Shown here: one piece after another, positions 8,239-18,022 of the stretch
Numbering within the stretch: the first letter of the stretch is position 1
How the letters are laid out: the number at the start of each line of letters is the position of its first letter
Assembly (NCBI GenBank): GCA_019359535.1
Contig: JAHHHE010000040.1
Location: forward strand, 1-34,105
Reading direction: 5' to 3'
Length of the DNA stretch: 34,105 nucleotides
Source: Gloeocapsa sp. UFS-A4-WI-NPMV-4B04
GTDB lineage: Bacteria; Cyanobacteriota; Cyanobacteriia; Cyanobacteriales; Chroococcidiopsidaceae
Position numbers and translations under genes: made by a program
The notes under the pieces: generated by a model
Seen by the model: the letters and a program-made list of their open reading frames with translations, nothing else
Database searches by the model: none
What the model was told of the DNA's origin: nothing

Positions 8239-10536
8239 ATTCACTTTGAATTGACCAGCGCTAGCTTGTAGTTCTTGAGCTACTACCAGCAGTTCTTTAA
8301 ATGAGGCGGATACTTGGGTGGCTTCTGTCGAAGTTTGGTTAGCGATCGCGGCAACACCATTCATACTTTCAGTTACTTCCTCAGACGCTTCAAATTGGGC
8401 TACAGCAGACTCGGTGATCGCCTGCACCAATTCACTAATCTGAGCGCTAACAACAGTAATTTGGTTCAAACTTTGCCGAGTTTCATTTACTAGACGACTA
8501 CCTTCTGCCACTTGCAGAGTTCCAGTTTCCATTGCTGCAACCACTTCTTTTGTTTCAGTTTGAATGTCCGTCACCAGACTTTCAATTTCAGTTGTCGCTT
8601 GTGCAGATTGGTTCGCTAGTGTGCGTACTTCGTCAGCCAATACAGCAAATCCTCGTCCTTCTTCGCCAGCACGTGCGGCTTCAATTGAAGCCTTGAGCGC
8701 CAGCAAGTTCGTTTGAGCCGCAAATCTGCCAATCAAGTTCACCACTTTGGAAATCTTTTGCGAAGATTCTCCCAGGTGTTTCACCTTGTCAGAAGCTTCC
8801 GTTACTGTTTCTTGAATTGCCATAATGCCGTCCACTGTCCGGTTCATAGTGGCATCACCCGCTTCTACTGTTTCTGTCGCTTGTCTGACGGCAACTTCCG
8901 CAAGTTCAGCATTCATAGCAACAGCGCGAATTGAGCTAGACATTTCTTGCAAGCGATCTAAAGCAGTTGCAATTTCTTCGGTTTGGCGTAAGGCTTCTGT
9001 TGATAGTTCTTGAACAGAAACTCCGCTGCTCGTGGTTGTTGTTGTCATTTGTTGTGCCGCCGCTTGCACCTGGGTAACAATTTTCCGCAAGCTACTGATA
9101 GTGGAATTATACGAGTCAGCAACAGTGCCGATTTCGTCGTCGGTAACACTGGCGCGGATTGTCAAATCACCTCTACTAAGAGGATCAACTTCGATCAGCA
9201 GTTCAAGCGCTCGTTTCTGGAGATTTTCTTTGGCTAATTTTTGCTGTTGGGCGTTTTCTGCTTGTTGACGTGCGGCTTCTTCTTGGGTAGCCAATTGCTG
9301 ACGGTTTGCTTCTTCTTGCTCAACGAGCAGAGTCTGGATCTGTTCGCCCAAACGGTTTACGTTAGAACCCAGCACAGCGAATTCGTCGTCACCTTTTACT
9401 GCAATACGAGTATTAAGTTCCCCTTGTCCCAATTTCTTCACTGCATTAGCAGCACCGAGAATTGGGCGAGTTGCTCGTTCTGCAAGATAAGCAGCGATCA
9501 CACTTACCAGTAATGCTGTTAAGCCAGTACCCAGTAACAAAGTCAGCAGAAGTTGTCTTTGTGGTGCAAAGGCAACTTCTGTATCGATGGCCAAAACAGC
9601 GCTCCAGTTTAGATTTGGCAGACCTGCTAATTGTTCAAGCGGCGCATAGGCTACCAATTGTTTAGCATTATCAATTTTATCGACTGTGACTAGAGTGTCT
9701 GCTTTCTTTGCCGCTAGCAGTTTATCCAAACCAGCAAAATCATTCTGAGCGTTTCGGCCCACCTGGGGTTTTTCCTTAGCTGCGAAGATATTGCCAGAGG
9801 CATCAAGTAAATGGTATTCATTTTCACCGCTAGCATATTGACTTACTACTGCGTCTATAGCTTCCACAGGCATCTGCGAACGGACTACGGCGATTGTTTG
9901 ACCTGTGGCGGTATCTACGACTGGTGCGGCAGAGTAAATAACTACTTTACCTGTAGCTGGTGAAACTGACGGCGAACCGATAAAAGGACGATTTGTTTTG
10001 ACTACTGCCTGGAAATAATCCTCATTGCTAACATTGGTAGAAATTTTCCCTTGTGCTTGCGACTGAAGAAGTATGTTGCCTTTGAGGTCATACATAACAA
10101 CGCTGTTGTAAAGTCCGTAAATTTTGGCAAATTGATTTAGTACCGCTTCCTTTTCCACAGTAGTTGTAACTGCTCGCACCTTCGGATTCCGTAATGTGGG
10201 CAAATTAGCGACTACCTGAATATCTCCATATCGCTCAAACATAAAACGGTTGACCTTAACTGCTAGCTCAGTAGCAGTTTGTTGTTCTTGTTGGGTGATG
10301 TACTTGGTGATTGATTGGTCAGCAAAGTGATAGCTAGTTGCCCCGATCGCCATTACTGGCAATGTACCAAGGGCGATCGCAAGAGCTGTTGCTTTATTTT
10401 TTAAACTCAGTCCCCGCGATCGCGTTTTCATTTGTGGTTGTCGCTGAGGATGACCTTGCGGCTTCGCTTCATGCTGATTCTGATCTAAAAAGTTTGTATT
10501 AGTAGTGGTTTCGTTGGGTTGAGGGGAGGAAATCAT
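8236..10536 (-). CDS. Methyl-accepting chemotaxis protein with dCache sensor (third MCP of the operon)
   Basis: This 766-residue transmembrane receptor has a polar N-terminal tail of 45 residues, TM1 at about 49-71, a periplasmic double-Cache ligand domain at about 80-325, TM2 at about 330-352, HAMP to about 405, a coiled Gln/Glu-rich linker, a second HAMP-like segment (RALELLIEVDPLSRGDLTIRA) and an MCP signalling domain at about 490-766. Unlike its two upstream paralogues it has no GAF domain. The hairpin tip reads FAAQTNLLALKASIEAARAG. Lys615 replaces the near-invariant Asn of [10 protein letters not shown], and Ala replaces the Asp of DQTN, so coupling to CheA may be altered. The C-terminus ([10 protein letters not shown]) is shared with its paralogues. 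It sits 130 bp upstream of cheA and 106 bp after the next MCP. Confidence 0.92.
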   Translation of the reverse strand: MISSPQPNETTTNTNFLDQNQHEAKPQGHPQRQPQMKTRSRGLSLKNKATALAIALGTLPVMAIGATSYHFADQSITKYITQQEQQTATELAVKVNRFMFERYGDIQVVANLPTLRNPKVRAVTTTVEKEAVLNQFAKIYGLYNSVVMYDLKGNILLQSQAQGKISTNVSNEDYFQAVVKTNRPFIGSPSVSPATGKVVIYSAAPVVDTATGQTIAVVRSQMPVEAIDAVVSQYASGENEYHLLDASGNIFAAKEKPQVGRNAQNDFAGLDKLLAAKKADTLVTVDKIDNAKQLVAYAPLEQLAGLPNLNWSAVLAIDTEVAFAPQRQLLLTLLLGTGLTALLVSVIAAYLAERATRPILGAANAVKKLGQGELNTRIAVKGDDEFAVLGSNVNRLGEQIQTLLVEQEEANRQQLATQEEAARQQAENAQQQKLAKENLQKRALELLIEVDPLSRGDLTIRASVTDDEIGTVADSYNSTISSLRKIVTQVQAAAQQMTTTTTSSGVSVQELSTEALRQTEEIATALDRLQEMSSSIRAVAMNAELAEVAVRQATETVEAGDATMNRTVDGIMAIQETVTEASDKVKHLGESSQKISKVVNLIGRFAAQTNLLALKASIEAARAGEEGRGFAVLADEVRTLANQSAQATTEIESLVTDIQTETKEVVAAMETGTLQVAEGSRLVNETRQSLNQITVVSAQISELVQAITESAVAQFEASEEVTESMNGVAAIANQTSTEATQVSASFKELLVVAQELQASAGQFKVN

Positions 10537-10641
10537 GATGTAGAGATGGGGGTGATGGATTGTGATGGGGAGCGGGGGAACGGAGGAGCAGGGGAGATAT
10601 ATTTGATAATGTTCTCTCGCCTCTTGCCTCTCGCCTTTGAT
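10537..10641 (-). repeat. Intercistronic hairpin-forming repeat between MCP genes
   Basis: Read on the minus strand, a purine arm (GGCGAGAGGCAAGAGGCGAG) follows the MCP stop, then an AT-rich turn, then a pyrimidine arm (ATATATCTCCCCTGCTCC). The same plan and the same ATATCTCCCC core occur in the spacers at 13800-13864 and 8145-8238. No U-tract follows, so it is more likely an mRNA-stabilising or processing hairpin than a terminator. Confidence 0.5.
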
Positions 10642-13600
10642 CTAATTCACTTTGAATTGTCCGGCGGTAGTTTGCAGTTCTTGTGCAACTGCCAGTAATT
10701 CCTTAAACGAGGCTGTGACTTGGGTTGCTTCAGTCGAAGTTTGAACTGAAATTGCTGCCACATCAGACATCGTTTGAGTTACAGATTCAGAGGCTCGTGA
10801 TTGCGTTACAGCAGCTTCAGCGATCGCCTGAACTAATGCCCCAAGCTGAATACTAACGGCAGTAATCCGGTTCAGACTTTGACGAGTTTCCTCCACCAGT
10901 TTTGTTCCGGTAACAACTTGCTCAGTACCAGTTTCCATCGCTGCAACCACTTCATTAGTTTCTGTCTGAATGTCGGTTACTAGGGTTTCAATCTCAAAAG
11001 TCGCTTGTGTAGATTGCCGTGCTAGAGATCGCACTCGATCAGCCACAACTGCAAATCCGCGTCCTTGTTCTCCAGCGTTAGCCGCTTCAATCGCAGCGTT
11101 CAGCGCCAACAAGTTCGTCTGATCAGCGAACGTGCCAATCAGGTTCACTACTTTGGAAATCTTTTGCGAAGATTCTCCCAAGCGCTTGACTTTTTTTGAT
11201 GTTTGTGCGACTGTCTCTCGAATTGCCATAAACCCGTCTACCGTCCGGTTCATAGCAGCGTCACCCGCCTCTACGGTTTGAGCCGCCTCTTTAACAGCAG
11301 CTTCTGCTTGTTCAGCGTTGACAGCAACAGCACGAATCGAATTGGACATTTCTTGAATTTGATCTAAGGCAACTGAAATTTCCTCTGTTTGGCGCAAGGC
11401 TTCTACTGACAGCCCTTGAACTGAAGTTTCATTGCTGCTGGTAGTTGTTGCCATTTGTTGTGCTGCTGTTTGCACCTGGGTAACAATTTTCCGCAAGCTA
11501 CGAATAGTGGAATTGTAGGAGTCAGCAACTGTACCGATTTCGTCTTCAGTCACACTAGCGCGGATTGTCAAGTCACCTTTACTGAGAGGATCAACTTCCA
11601 TCAGCAGTTCTAGCGCCCGTCTCTGTAGCAGTTCTTTGCCTTTTGTAATTTGTTCGAGTGACCCTACACGGTCTAAAGGAAGTCCCACTTGAGCCGCTAG
11701 CTGAGTCAAGAAGGTAATTTCAGATTGCTGCCAAACATGAAAATCTGAGCAGTAATGGGCAATCAGCAAGCCGAAGACATTACCATTCTGCACAATTGGC
11801 GTTACCAAATTTGCTTTAATTTGAAGTCGTTTCAACAACTCCATGTGTTCAGGAGAATAATCTGTCTCAAATACGTTATTAGTTGGAACGACACGACCAT
11901 TTTTGTAAGCTTCAATAAGTTGTTCGGGAATACAAGGATCTGTAACTTTTTCTTCTAAGGCTTGAGGCAATCCCGGCAGCACGGATTCGGCTGCAATGTA
12001 TCCGCTCTGATCAGGATTGAAGCGATAGACAACCACCCGATCTGCGTTAAGTTTTTTTCTGGCTCCTACAACTGCCGTGTTTAAGATCGTCTGCACTTCT
12101 TGAGAGTCACCAGTGCGGAAGGTAGTTATGTCTGCGAATAGCTGAACTTGCTCTGCTTCTTGACGAAGTTTTTCCTGGTTGGCATCAATATTAGCCGCCA
12201 TCGTATTCATTTCTCGCCCCAAAACCCCAATTTCATCCCCACGCTCGGTATCTTCTAAGCGCATTCCTTGTTTTCCTTCTGCCACTTGCTGGGCAAAACC
12301 AGATAAACGCCGCAACGGACGAGCGAAAGAGCCAGCAATTGGTAGAGCAACTAAACCAGCCAGCAGCAACATACCTCCGCCGATACTATAGGCAACTAAT
12401 TGCTGCTGTCTTAAGTGAGCCTCTTCTGCTTCTAGAGACTCACCAATATAGGCTATGCCTACAGGCTTTGCCCCGGCAGGATTGAGTTCCTTTTGATGGT
12501 CATACAGGGGAGTATAGAAAGTGAAATACGGTATACCAATAATACTTGTCTGACCGCTAAAGTCTTGACCCTGATTGAGAACCTTCTCTGCTACCTCTCT
12601 AGCAACCCGCGTCCCCATTGCCCGGCTTTTACCATCGGCAGAGGGAACGTTCGTAGCTATCCGCCAGTCTTGAGCAAACACGGTAGCAGTAGGTACTTTG
12701 AAATTTTGCGAAAATTTATCTACTAACCCATAGTTGCGATTTTGCAGTGCGCCGACGATGACTGTTCCGACTAATTTATTATTTATTTTGATAGGATAAA
12801 CAGCCATGCTGGTTAAGCCTACTTTTCCCTTGTCAATATCGTAGGTTCCTTCAGGAAAAGGTTGCTTGGCGGGGGCAAGATTCTGGGTTGTTTGTTTTTG
12901 CAAACCAATATCAGCTTGTTTTTCTAGCCCTAGACGTTGCAGCGCACTCGATTTAAGCAACTCCATACCAGACAATGGGCGACCAGTTCTTAAAGCATTT
13001 TTGACAATAGGAAGATCGCTCAAATTGATTCCTACTGGCAGAGACACTGAGGTATATTTGGGTTGAGTTAATGGTGCATTCTGTGATAGCAGCACTGGCT
13101 TACTAGAAGAATCTTCTGCCAGAATTTGAATGTCCTGAGCAACTGTCCTACCTTGGGCATCAGTAAGAATTTGAAAGTTTTTGTTGGATTCAGGATCTAC
13201 ACCATTATTGATTGTGAGGAAGTTTTGCAGAAAGGCACGACGCTGTGATACCTGAGCTGGGTTACTTAAATCAATATTAGTGGCTTGAACCAACTTAGCT
13301 AAGTTCTCTGCTTGTCCTTGGCTTTCTACCTGTGACCACAAAACATACTCTTGAGCAAAGGATTTTCCGTCTTGTTCTAGAGATGCTTTGAGATTTTGCA
13401 AAGACTCATTTCTGTTAAGGGTAACTAGCCCTTGAGTTACTGCAATTACAGGCAAGGCAGCACTACCTAATAAAAGTAGAGCAATTTTAGTCCGAAAGCC
13501 TAAGTTGTCCCACTTGCGGCGGAGTTGCTGACCAAATCCAGCACGACTAGGTTTTCTTACTACAGATGGTGATGGGAGCGAGGATACTTGTGGTTTAGTA

Positions 13601-13695
13601 TCTACTGATTGAATTGTGTAGGCATCAACGGCAGATTCGGGAATTTTGCCATTTTTGTCACTATCGACAGATTCTTTGAGGTGATGGTCTAACAT
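10642..13695 (-). CDS. Methyl-accepting chemotaxis protein with Cache and GAF domains (second MCP)
   Basis: This 1017-residue receptor has a cytosolic tail, TM1 ([17 protein letters not shown]), a large periplasmic Cache-type sensor containing [22 protein letters not shown]2 ([19 protein letters not shown]), HAMP, then a GAF domain at about 525-680, a second HAMP-like segment and an MCP signalling domain. The GAF is of the cyanobacteriochrome lineage (DPCI, GRV, NLV-PI, LLIAHYC, WQ). The canonical bilin-attachment Cys is replaced by Glu616, while the following His617 is kept, so normal bilin attachment at that site is not possible. The first Cys, of the DxCF type, remains at 588. In the tip, EAANAG has Asn873 for the usual Arg and ADRV has Arg887 for the usual Glu. 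It is expected to work in the Pix/Pil-type pathway. Confidence 0.92.
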   Translation of the reverse strand: MLDHHLKESVDSDKNGKIPESAVDAYTIQSVDTKPQVSSLPSPSVVRKPSRAGFGQQLRRKWDNLGFRTKIALLLLGSAALPVIAVTQGLVTLNRNESLQNLKASLEQDGKSFAQEYVLWSQVESQGQAENLAKLVQATNIDLSNPAQVSQRRAFLQNFLTINNGVDPESNKNFQILTDAQGRTVAQDIQILAEDSSSKPVLLSQNAPLTQPKYTSVSLPVGINLSDLPIVKNALRTGRPLSGMELLKSSALQRLGLEKQADIGLQKQTTQNLAPAKQPFPEGTYDIDKGKVGLTSMAVYPIKINNKLVGTVIVGALQNRNYGLVDKFSQNFKVPTATVFAQDWRIATNVPSADGKSRAMGTRVAREVAEKVLNQGQDFSGQTSIIGIPYFTFYTPLYDHQKELNPAGAKPVGIAYIGESLEAEEAHLRQQQLVAYSIGGGMLLLAGLVALPIAGSFARPLRRLSGFAQQVAEGKQGMRLEDTERGDEIGVLGREMNTMAANIDANQEKLRQEAEQVQLFADITTFRTGDSQEVQTILNTAVVGARKKLNADRVVVYRFNPDQSGYIAAESVLPGLPQALEEKVTDPCIPEQLIEAYKNGRVVPTNNVFETDYSPEHMELLKRLQIKANLVTPIVQNGNVFGLLIAHYCSDFHVWQQSEITFLTQLAAQVGLPLDRVGSLEQITKGKELLQRRALELLMEVDPLSKGDLTIRASVTEDEIGTVADSYNSTIRSLRKIVTQVQTAAQQMATTTSSNETSVQGLSVEALRQTEEISVALDQIQEMSNSIRAVAVNAEQAEAAVKEAAQTVEAGDAAMNRTVDGFMAIRETVAQTSKKVKRLGESSQKISKVVNLIGTFADQTNLLALNAAIEAANAGEQGRGFAVVADRVRSLARQSTQATFEIETLVTDIQTETNEVVAAMETGTEQVVTGTKLVEETRQSLNRITAVSIQLGALVQAIAEAAVTQSRASESVTQTMSDVAAISVQTSTEATQVTASFKELLAVAQELQTTAGQFKVN

Positions 13696-13795
13696 GGCTA
13701 TTAATAATTACTTCAATTACGAGCTAGAAGTTGCATTGATTTGCGATCGCCGCAGTTTTTGAATCTATTAGAGATTTTTGATGTGCTTCCTGAGA

Positions 13796-13864
13796 AGCAG
13801 GGGAGCAGGAGAGATGGGGAGATATAGTTTAATATTTTCTAGCCTCTCGCCTCTTGCCTTTCCC
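13796..13864 (-). repeat. Intercistronic hairpin-forming repeat between MCP genes
   Basis: This second member of the spacer family reads, on the minus strand after the stop codon, a purine arm (GGGGAAAGGCAAGAGGCGAG), an AT-rich turn (AAAATATTAAACT) and a pyrimidine arm starting ATATCTCCCC. The sequence resembles the spacer at 10537-10641 closely enough to suggest that the spacers were copied with the genes or spread as a dispersed repeat. Confidence 0.5.
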
Positions 13865-16720
13865 CTAATTCACTTTGAATTGACCAGCGCTAGCTTGCAG
13901 TTCTTTAGCCACTACTAGCAGTTCTTTAAACGAGGCGGATACTTGCGTGGCTTCTGTCGAAGTTTGATTAGCGATCGCTGCCACATCGGTCATCGTATGG
14001 GTTACAGATTCAGAAGCTTGGGATTGGGTGATAGTTGCCGAGGCGATCGCCTTAACTAAGGTACTAATCTGGTTACTAACAGCAGTAATTTGGTTTAGAC
14101 TTAGGCGAGTTTCATCCACCAATCTTGTACCTTCTGCTACCTGCTCTGTACCAGCTTCCATAGCTGCAACCACTTCGTTGGTTTCAGCCTGAATTTCTGT
14201 CACAAGACCTTGAATTTCTGCCGTCGCTTCCGCAGATTGCAGCGCTAGAGCTTGTACTTCATCTGCAACCACCGCAAAGCCGAGACCTTGTTCTCCTGCG
14301 CGGGCAGCTTCAATAGCAGCATTAAGCGCTAGCAAGTTAGTTTGGTCGGCAAAGGAGCTAATCAGCTTCACCACTTTGGAAATCTTTTGCGAAGATTCAC
14401 CTAATCGCTTCACCTTAATCGAGGTTTCGGCAACCGTATCTCGAATTGCTCCAATTCCCTTAACCGTCCGGTTCATTGCCGCATCACCCGCTTCTACCGT
14501 CTGTGTAGACAGTTGCACGGCAGTTTCAGCTTGTTCCGCGTTAGTAGCAACAGCCCGAATTGAGTTGGACATTTCTTGAATTTGATCCAGAGCAGAGGAA
14601 ATTTCTGCGGTTTGTCGCAAGGCTTCTGCTGATAGCTCTTGCACAGAAACTTCACTGCTGCTGGTGCTTGCCGTCACTTGTTTGGCTGCCGCTTGTACCT
14701 GAGTAACAATTTTCCGCAAGCTACTAATAGTGGAATTGTAGGAATCAGCAACCGTACCGATTTCGTCATCGGTCACAGTGGCGCGGATCGTTAGATCACC
14801 TTTACTAAGCGGGTCGACTTCCATCAGTAGTTCTAGCGCCCGTTTCTGGAGTTGTTCTTTGCCTGCCTTTTGCTGCTCTAGGGCATCTACACGGTCGATA
14901 GCAAGTCCAACTTTAGAAGCTAATTCCGTCAAAAAGCTGATTTCATACTGCTGCCAATCACGAGGTTCTGAGCATTGGTGAGCAATCAGCAAACCAAAGA
15001 GTTGCTCGTTCCTTAAAATTGGTGCCACCAAATTTGCTTTAACTGCAAATGGTTCTAGCTGTTTGATGTAACATTCGCTTAGACCCGCTTCGTAAATATT
15101 AGCAGTAGCTTTGACACGACCCGTGCGATAGCGTTCTACGTAGTTACCTTCAATAAAACAGGGGTCAGGAAATTTTGCTTCTAGAGCGCGAGGCCAACCA
15201 GGAGCAACAGATTCGGCTGAGACATAACCGCTTTTGTCAGGGTTGAAGCGATAGACAACCACCCGATCTGTTTCAAGAATTTCTCGTGCGCCTTGAATTG
15301 CCTTGTTGTAGACAGGCTCCAGGTCTTGAAAGTTATTAACACGGTAGCTAGCAACTTCTGTATATAGTTGTGCTTGCTTGTCGTAGCGTTCTTTGCGCCG
15401 CGCCTGTTCTATTTGAGCCTGGAGGGCGGTCTGAAGCTTACCTGCCATTTGGTTAATGTTAGAACCCAGGACGGCGAGTTCGTCTTGCCCTTTTACAGCA
15501 ATGCGGGTTTCAAGTTCTCCTTGACCCAATTTTTTTATGGCGTTGCTAGCAGCTAGAATTGGGCGAGTAGCGCGGTTCGCTAGGTAAGCTGCGAGCGCAC
15601 TTATTAGCAATGCTGTTAACCCAGTCCCCAACATTAGAGTCAAGAGTAATTGTTTTTGCGGGGCATAGGCAATTGCTGTATCAGTGGCAATAAGCGCATT
15701 CCAGCCCAGTTCTGGCATACCTGGTAGTTTTTCGACAGGAGAGTAGGCTACCAGTCGCTCTTGTTCAACAGCATCCGTGAGTATTCGGGTATTTGGTCTG
15801 CCTAAAGCTTGTAGTTGAGCAAAGCCTGGCAGAAGTTTCTGAGCATTTTTACCCAAATCATCTTTACGACCAGCAAGGAAAATATTTCCAGAGGAATCGG
15901 TCACAATGTATTCGTCTTGATCATTTCCAAATTTTTGGACTACCTCTTCTACCCTGTTGATAGGAATACGCGCTCGGATGACACCGATTGTTTTGCCCGT
16001 AGCAGTATCTACAATCGGCGCAGCCGTAAATATGGAATACTTGCCAGTCAATGCCGACTTTCTTGGGGGGGTAACGACCGGATTATTGGTTTTAATGACT
16101 TCCTTAAAATAATCCCGTTCGCCGAGACCAGTGACGGTTTCACCTAGCGATTGCACAATTGTATTGCCAGCAAGGTCAGCAACGGCGATGCTGTCATACA
16201 GCAAATAAGCATCTAGAAAGCGATTTAGCGCTGCTTCCTTTTGTTGGAGAGTCGATGCTGCTCGTAACTTGGGATTCTCAAGGATTGGGAGACTAGACAT
16301 GACCTGAATGTCTCCATAGCGATCATACATAAAGTAGTTGATCTGGTTTGCTAGCTCAACGGCGCGGGCTTGTTTGGCTGGGCTAATTTGATTAACAACT
16401 GCTCGGTCAGCAAAGTAATAAGCAATTGCTCCAATTCCGATTACTGGTAGTGTGCCAAGTGCGATCGCCAAAGCTGTTACTTTCGTCTTCAAACTCAGTC
16501 CACGCGATTTATGGCGGGGAAACTTTGGCTGATTTATTCGCTGTTCATCCTTGACTAAGTTCTTTGGTTGCTCTTGTGGCTTGTTAAAGCCTAAATCTGC
16601 TTGCTGTTGGTCAGGATTTGGCTCAGCAGGAATTTGAACGATTGTTGGTGTACCAGGCTGGGAGTGACCATTAGCGTCACTTTTGGGGCTAGTTTTGTTG
16701 GGTTCGGGAAAGGGAATCAT
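13865..16720 (-). CDS. Methyl-accepting chemotaxis protein with dCache and cyanobacteriochrome-like GAF (first MCP)
   Basis: This 951-residue PixJ/PilJ-like receptor has a polar N-terminal tail, TM1 ([20 protein letters not shown]), a dCache periplasmic domain, TM2 ([19 protein letters not shown]), HAMP, GAF at about 455-605, a HAMP-like repeat and an MCP domain. The GAF has DPCF with Cys521 (DxCF-type second Cys), NIYEAGLS, Cys550 at the canonical bilin site and LLIAHQC. The residue after Cys550 is Tyr551 where phytochromes and cyanobacteriochromes normally have His. It could bind bilin in an unusual way or be a blind derivative. The tip has two departures: GLGF (Leu813 for Arg) and EVQAL (Gln823 for Arg). 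Cache and signalling segments are close to those of the third MCP, indicating tandem duplication. ATG at 16720. Confidence 0.92.
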   Translation of the reverse strand: MIPFPEPNKTSPKSDANGHSQPGTPTIVQIPAEPNPDQQQADLGFNKPQEQPKNLVKDEQRINQPKFPRHKSRGLSLKTKVTALAIALGTLPVIGIGAIAYYFADRAVVNQISPAKQARAVELANQINYFMYDRYGDIQVMSSLPILENPKLRAASTLQQKEAALNRFLDAYLLYDSIAVADLAGNTIVQSLGETVTGLGERDYFKEVIKTNNPVVTPPRKSALTGKYSIFTAAPIVDTATGKTIGVIRARIPINRVEEVVQKFGNDQDEYIVTDSSGNIFLAGRKDDLGKNAQKLLPGFAQLQALGRPNTRILTDAVEQERLVAYSPVEKLPGMPELGWNALIATDTAIAYAPQKQLLLTLMLGTGLTALLISALAAYLANRATRPILAASNAIKKLGQGELETRIAVKGQDELAVLGSNINQMAGKLQTALQAQIEQARRKERYDKQAQLYTEVASYRVNNFQDLEPVYNKAIQGAREILETDRVVVYRFNPDKSGYVSAESVAPGWPRALEAKFPDPCFIEGNYVERYRTGRVKATANIYEAGLSECYIKQLEPFAVKANLVAPILRNEQLFGLLIAHQCSEPRDWQQYEISFLTELASKVGLAIDRVDALEQQKAGKEQLQKRALELLMEVDPLSKGDLTIRATVTDDEIGTVADSYNSTISSLRKIVTQVQAAAKQVTASTSSSEVSVQELSAEALRQTAEISSALDQIQEMSNSIRAVATNAEQAETAVQLSTQTVEAGDAAMNRTVKGIGAIRDTVAETSIKVKRLGESSQKISKVVKLISSFADQTNLLALNAAIEAARAGEQGLGFAVVADEVQALALQSAEATAEIQGLVTEIQAETNEVVAAMEAGTEQVAEGTRLVDETRLSLNQITAVSNQISTLVKAIASATITQSQASESVTHTMTDVAAIANQTSTEATQVSASFKELLVVAKELQASAGQFKVN

Positions 16721-16810
16721 AGGTGAAACCTAATTAAAATATGGATGGTTTCGATGTAATCATCTTTTGAGATTGGCATCTCAGGGTTAGAATTTAGGCA
16801 TTAAAAATCT

Positions 16811-16841
16811 GCCCCACCCCCCGTGCTTATTGGGGGGCAAG
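16811..16841 (-). other. GC-rich hairpin between cheW and the first MCP gene
   Basis: CCCCCC (16817-16822) and GGGGGG (16832-16837) form a 6-bp all-GC stem around a 9-base loop in the 152-bp spacer. No U-tract follows in the transcribed direction, so it is more likely an RNA-stability or pausing hairpin than a full terminator. It may help set the ratio of regulators to receptors. Confidence 0.5.
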
Positions 16842-16872
16842 GTGATCTCTGCGTTCTTGTAATGCTGAGAAT

Positions 16873-17454
16873 TTAAGCAGCAGTAGAATCTTGTGACTGA
16901 GGCATTCGAGTGATAATCGAGTCACCATCTAGAACCACTAGGATTTCGCCATCAGGTTTCAGCCAGTACCCACGCAGAAATGGTACTAAGTCAGCGCTGA
17001 CAGCAGACATTGGGGGTGATTGAATCAAATCTGGATTGCACGATTCCATGTCTTCTACTCGGTTTACTAACAGCCCTAGCAGCTTGCCACTCGTTTTTTG
17101 GCTACCTGCTTGCTGTCTGCCTTGCTGTGTAGGATGAATAACAATTGCTGTGTAGGTTGAGCGACCAGTTGCTTGTTGGTGGATAGGGGGAAGTCCAATT
17201 AAATGCCCCAAATCCACTAGCCACAGAATCTCACCTCGCCAGTTATAAACACCCATCACCCAGGCTGGCAGATGAGGAATTGGCACAACTTCATTAATTG
17301 CCATCGTCACAACTTCCGTCATCTGATGCACGGGCAACAGTGCCTTAGTATCTGGCATTAAGTGAAACCGCAAAAACTGCTGTTTTATACCTGCGGTTTG
17401 TTCAGCTGTTTGGATTTCGGACGTAGCGCCTCTTGACAAAAATTCGGATATCAT
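16873..17454 (-). CDS. CheW-like adaptor (PixI/PilI type)
   Basis: This 193-residue CheW-domain protein has FLRFHLMPDTKALLPVHQM (start of the fold at about residue 28), then PHLPAWVMGVYNWRGEILWL-type core with W-x-G-x-x-NWRG, then GLLVNRVEDM in the second half. The NWRGEILWLVDL motif is the usual receptor/CheA-binding core. It is the third gene of the operon, matching pixG-pixH-pixI-pixJ order in cyanobacteria. A good Shine-Dalgarno (AGGAG, 11-12 bases before ATG at 17454) is present. It lies 39 bp after the CheY gene. Role: couples the MCPs to the CheA-type kinase. Confidence 0.9.
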   Translation of the reverse strand: MISEFLSRGATSEIQTAEQTAGIKQQFLRFHLMPDTKALLPVHQMTEVVTMAINEVVPIPHLPAWVMGVYNWRGEILWLVDLGHLIGLPPIHQQATGRSTYTAIVIHPTQQGRQQAGSQKTSGKLLGLLVNRVEDMESCNPDLIQSPPMSAVSADLVPFLRGYWLKPDGEILVVLDGDSIITRMPQSQDSTAA

Positions 17455-17492
17455 CTTCTGCTCTCCTGGGGATGGTGCGTTAGCTTGTCACT

Positions 17493-17858
17493 TTAAGCTT
17501 TGACTAGCTGCTTAACAGTGCGTAATAGTTCTTCTTGATCTACTGGCTTGCCTAAGTAAGCATCGGCTCCTTGTTTCATGCCCCAGAATTTATCCATGTC
17601 ACTCGACTTGGTTGAGCAGATGACGACGGGAATTGAGCTTGTACCTGCTTCAGCTTTAAGATCGCGACACAGTTCAAAACCACTGCGATCGGGCAGCACA
17701 ACGTCGAGAATGATCACATCTGGTTTGTTGCTGCTAATTTTTGCCATAGCTTCGTCGCCATTACCCGCGACTTCGATTTTGTACCCACCTCGTAGTAGGC
17801 AGCTGCTGATAACTTCGAGTTGGGTTGCGGAATCTTCAACGATAAGAGCAGTAGTCAT
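17493..17858 (-). CDS. CheY-like response regulator (PixH/PilH type)
   Basis: This 121-residue stand-alone receiver has acidic pocket Glu8/Asp9, phospho-acceptor Asp52 (VIILDVVLPD), Thr83 and Lys104 (LGKPVD), so all switch residues are intact. There is no output domain; it acts by protein contact or as a phosphate sink for the CheA hybrid kinase. It is the second gene of the operon, in the usual cyanobacterial place between the PatA-like regulator and cheW. ATG at 17858, with an AAGG ribosome site 8-11 bases upstream. Confidence 0.93.
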   Translation of the reverse strand: MTTALIVEDSATQLEVISSCLLRGGYKIEVAGNGDEAMAKISSNKPDVIILDVVLPDRSGFELCRDLKAEAGTSSIPVVICSTKSSDMDKFWGMKQGADAYLGKPVDQEELLRTVKQLVKA

Positions 17859-18022
17859 GACATTAACCTTTTAAAATGAGTAAGAATCAACTTGAACTTT
17901 TACGGTCTAAAGACAGCTTGATTGAAACAGCTTTACGGTATAGCGAGAAGAACCGCAGAACTGGCGTTTAACTTGTGAATGACACAGACGTACCAAAAAC
18001 CAGTTTGATAAATAAGATGGTA

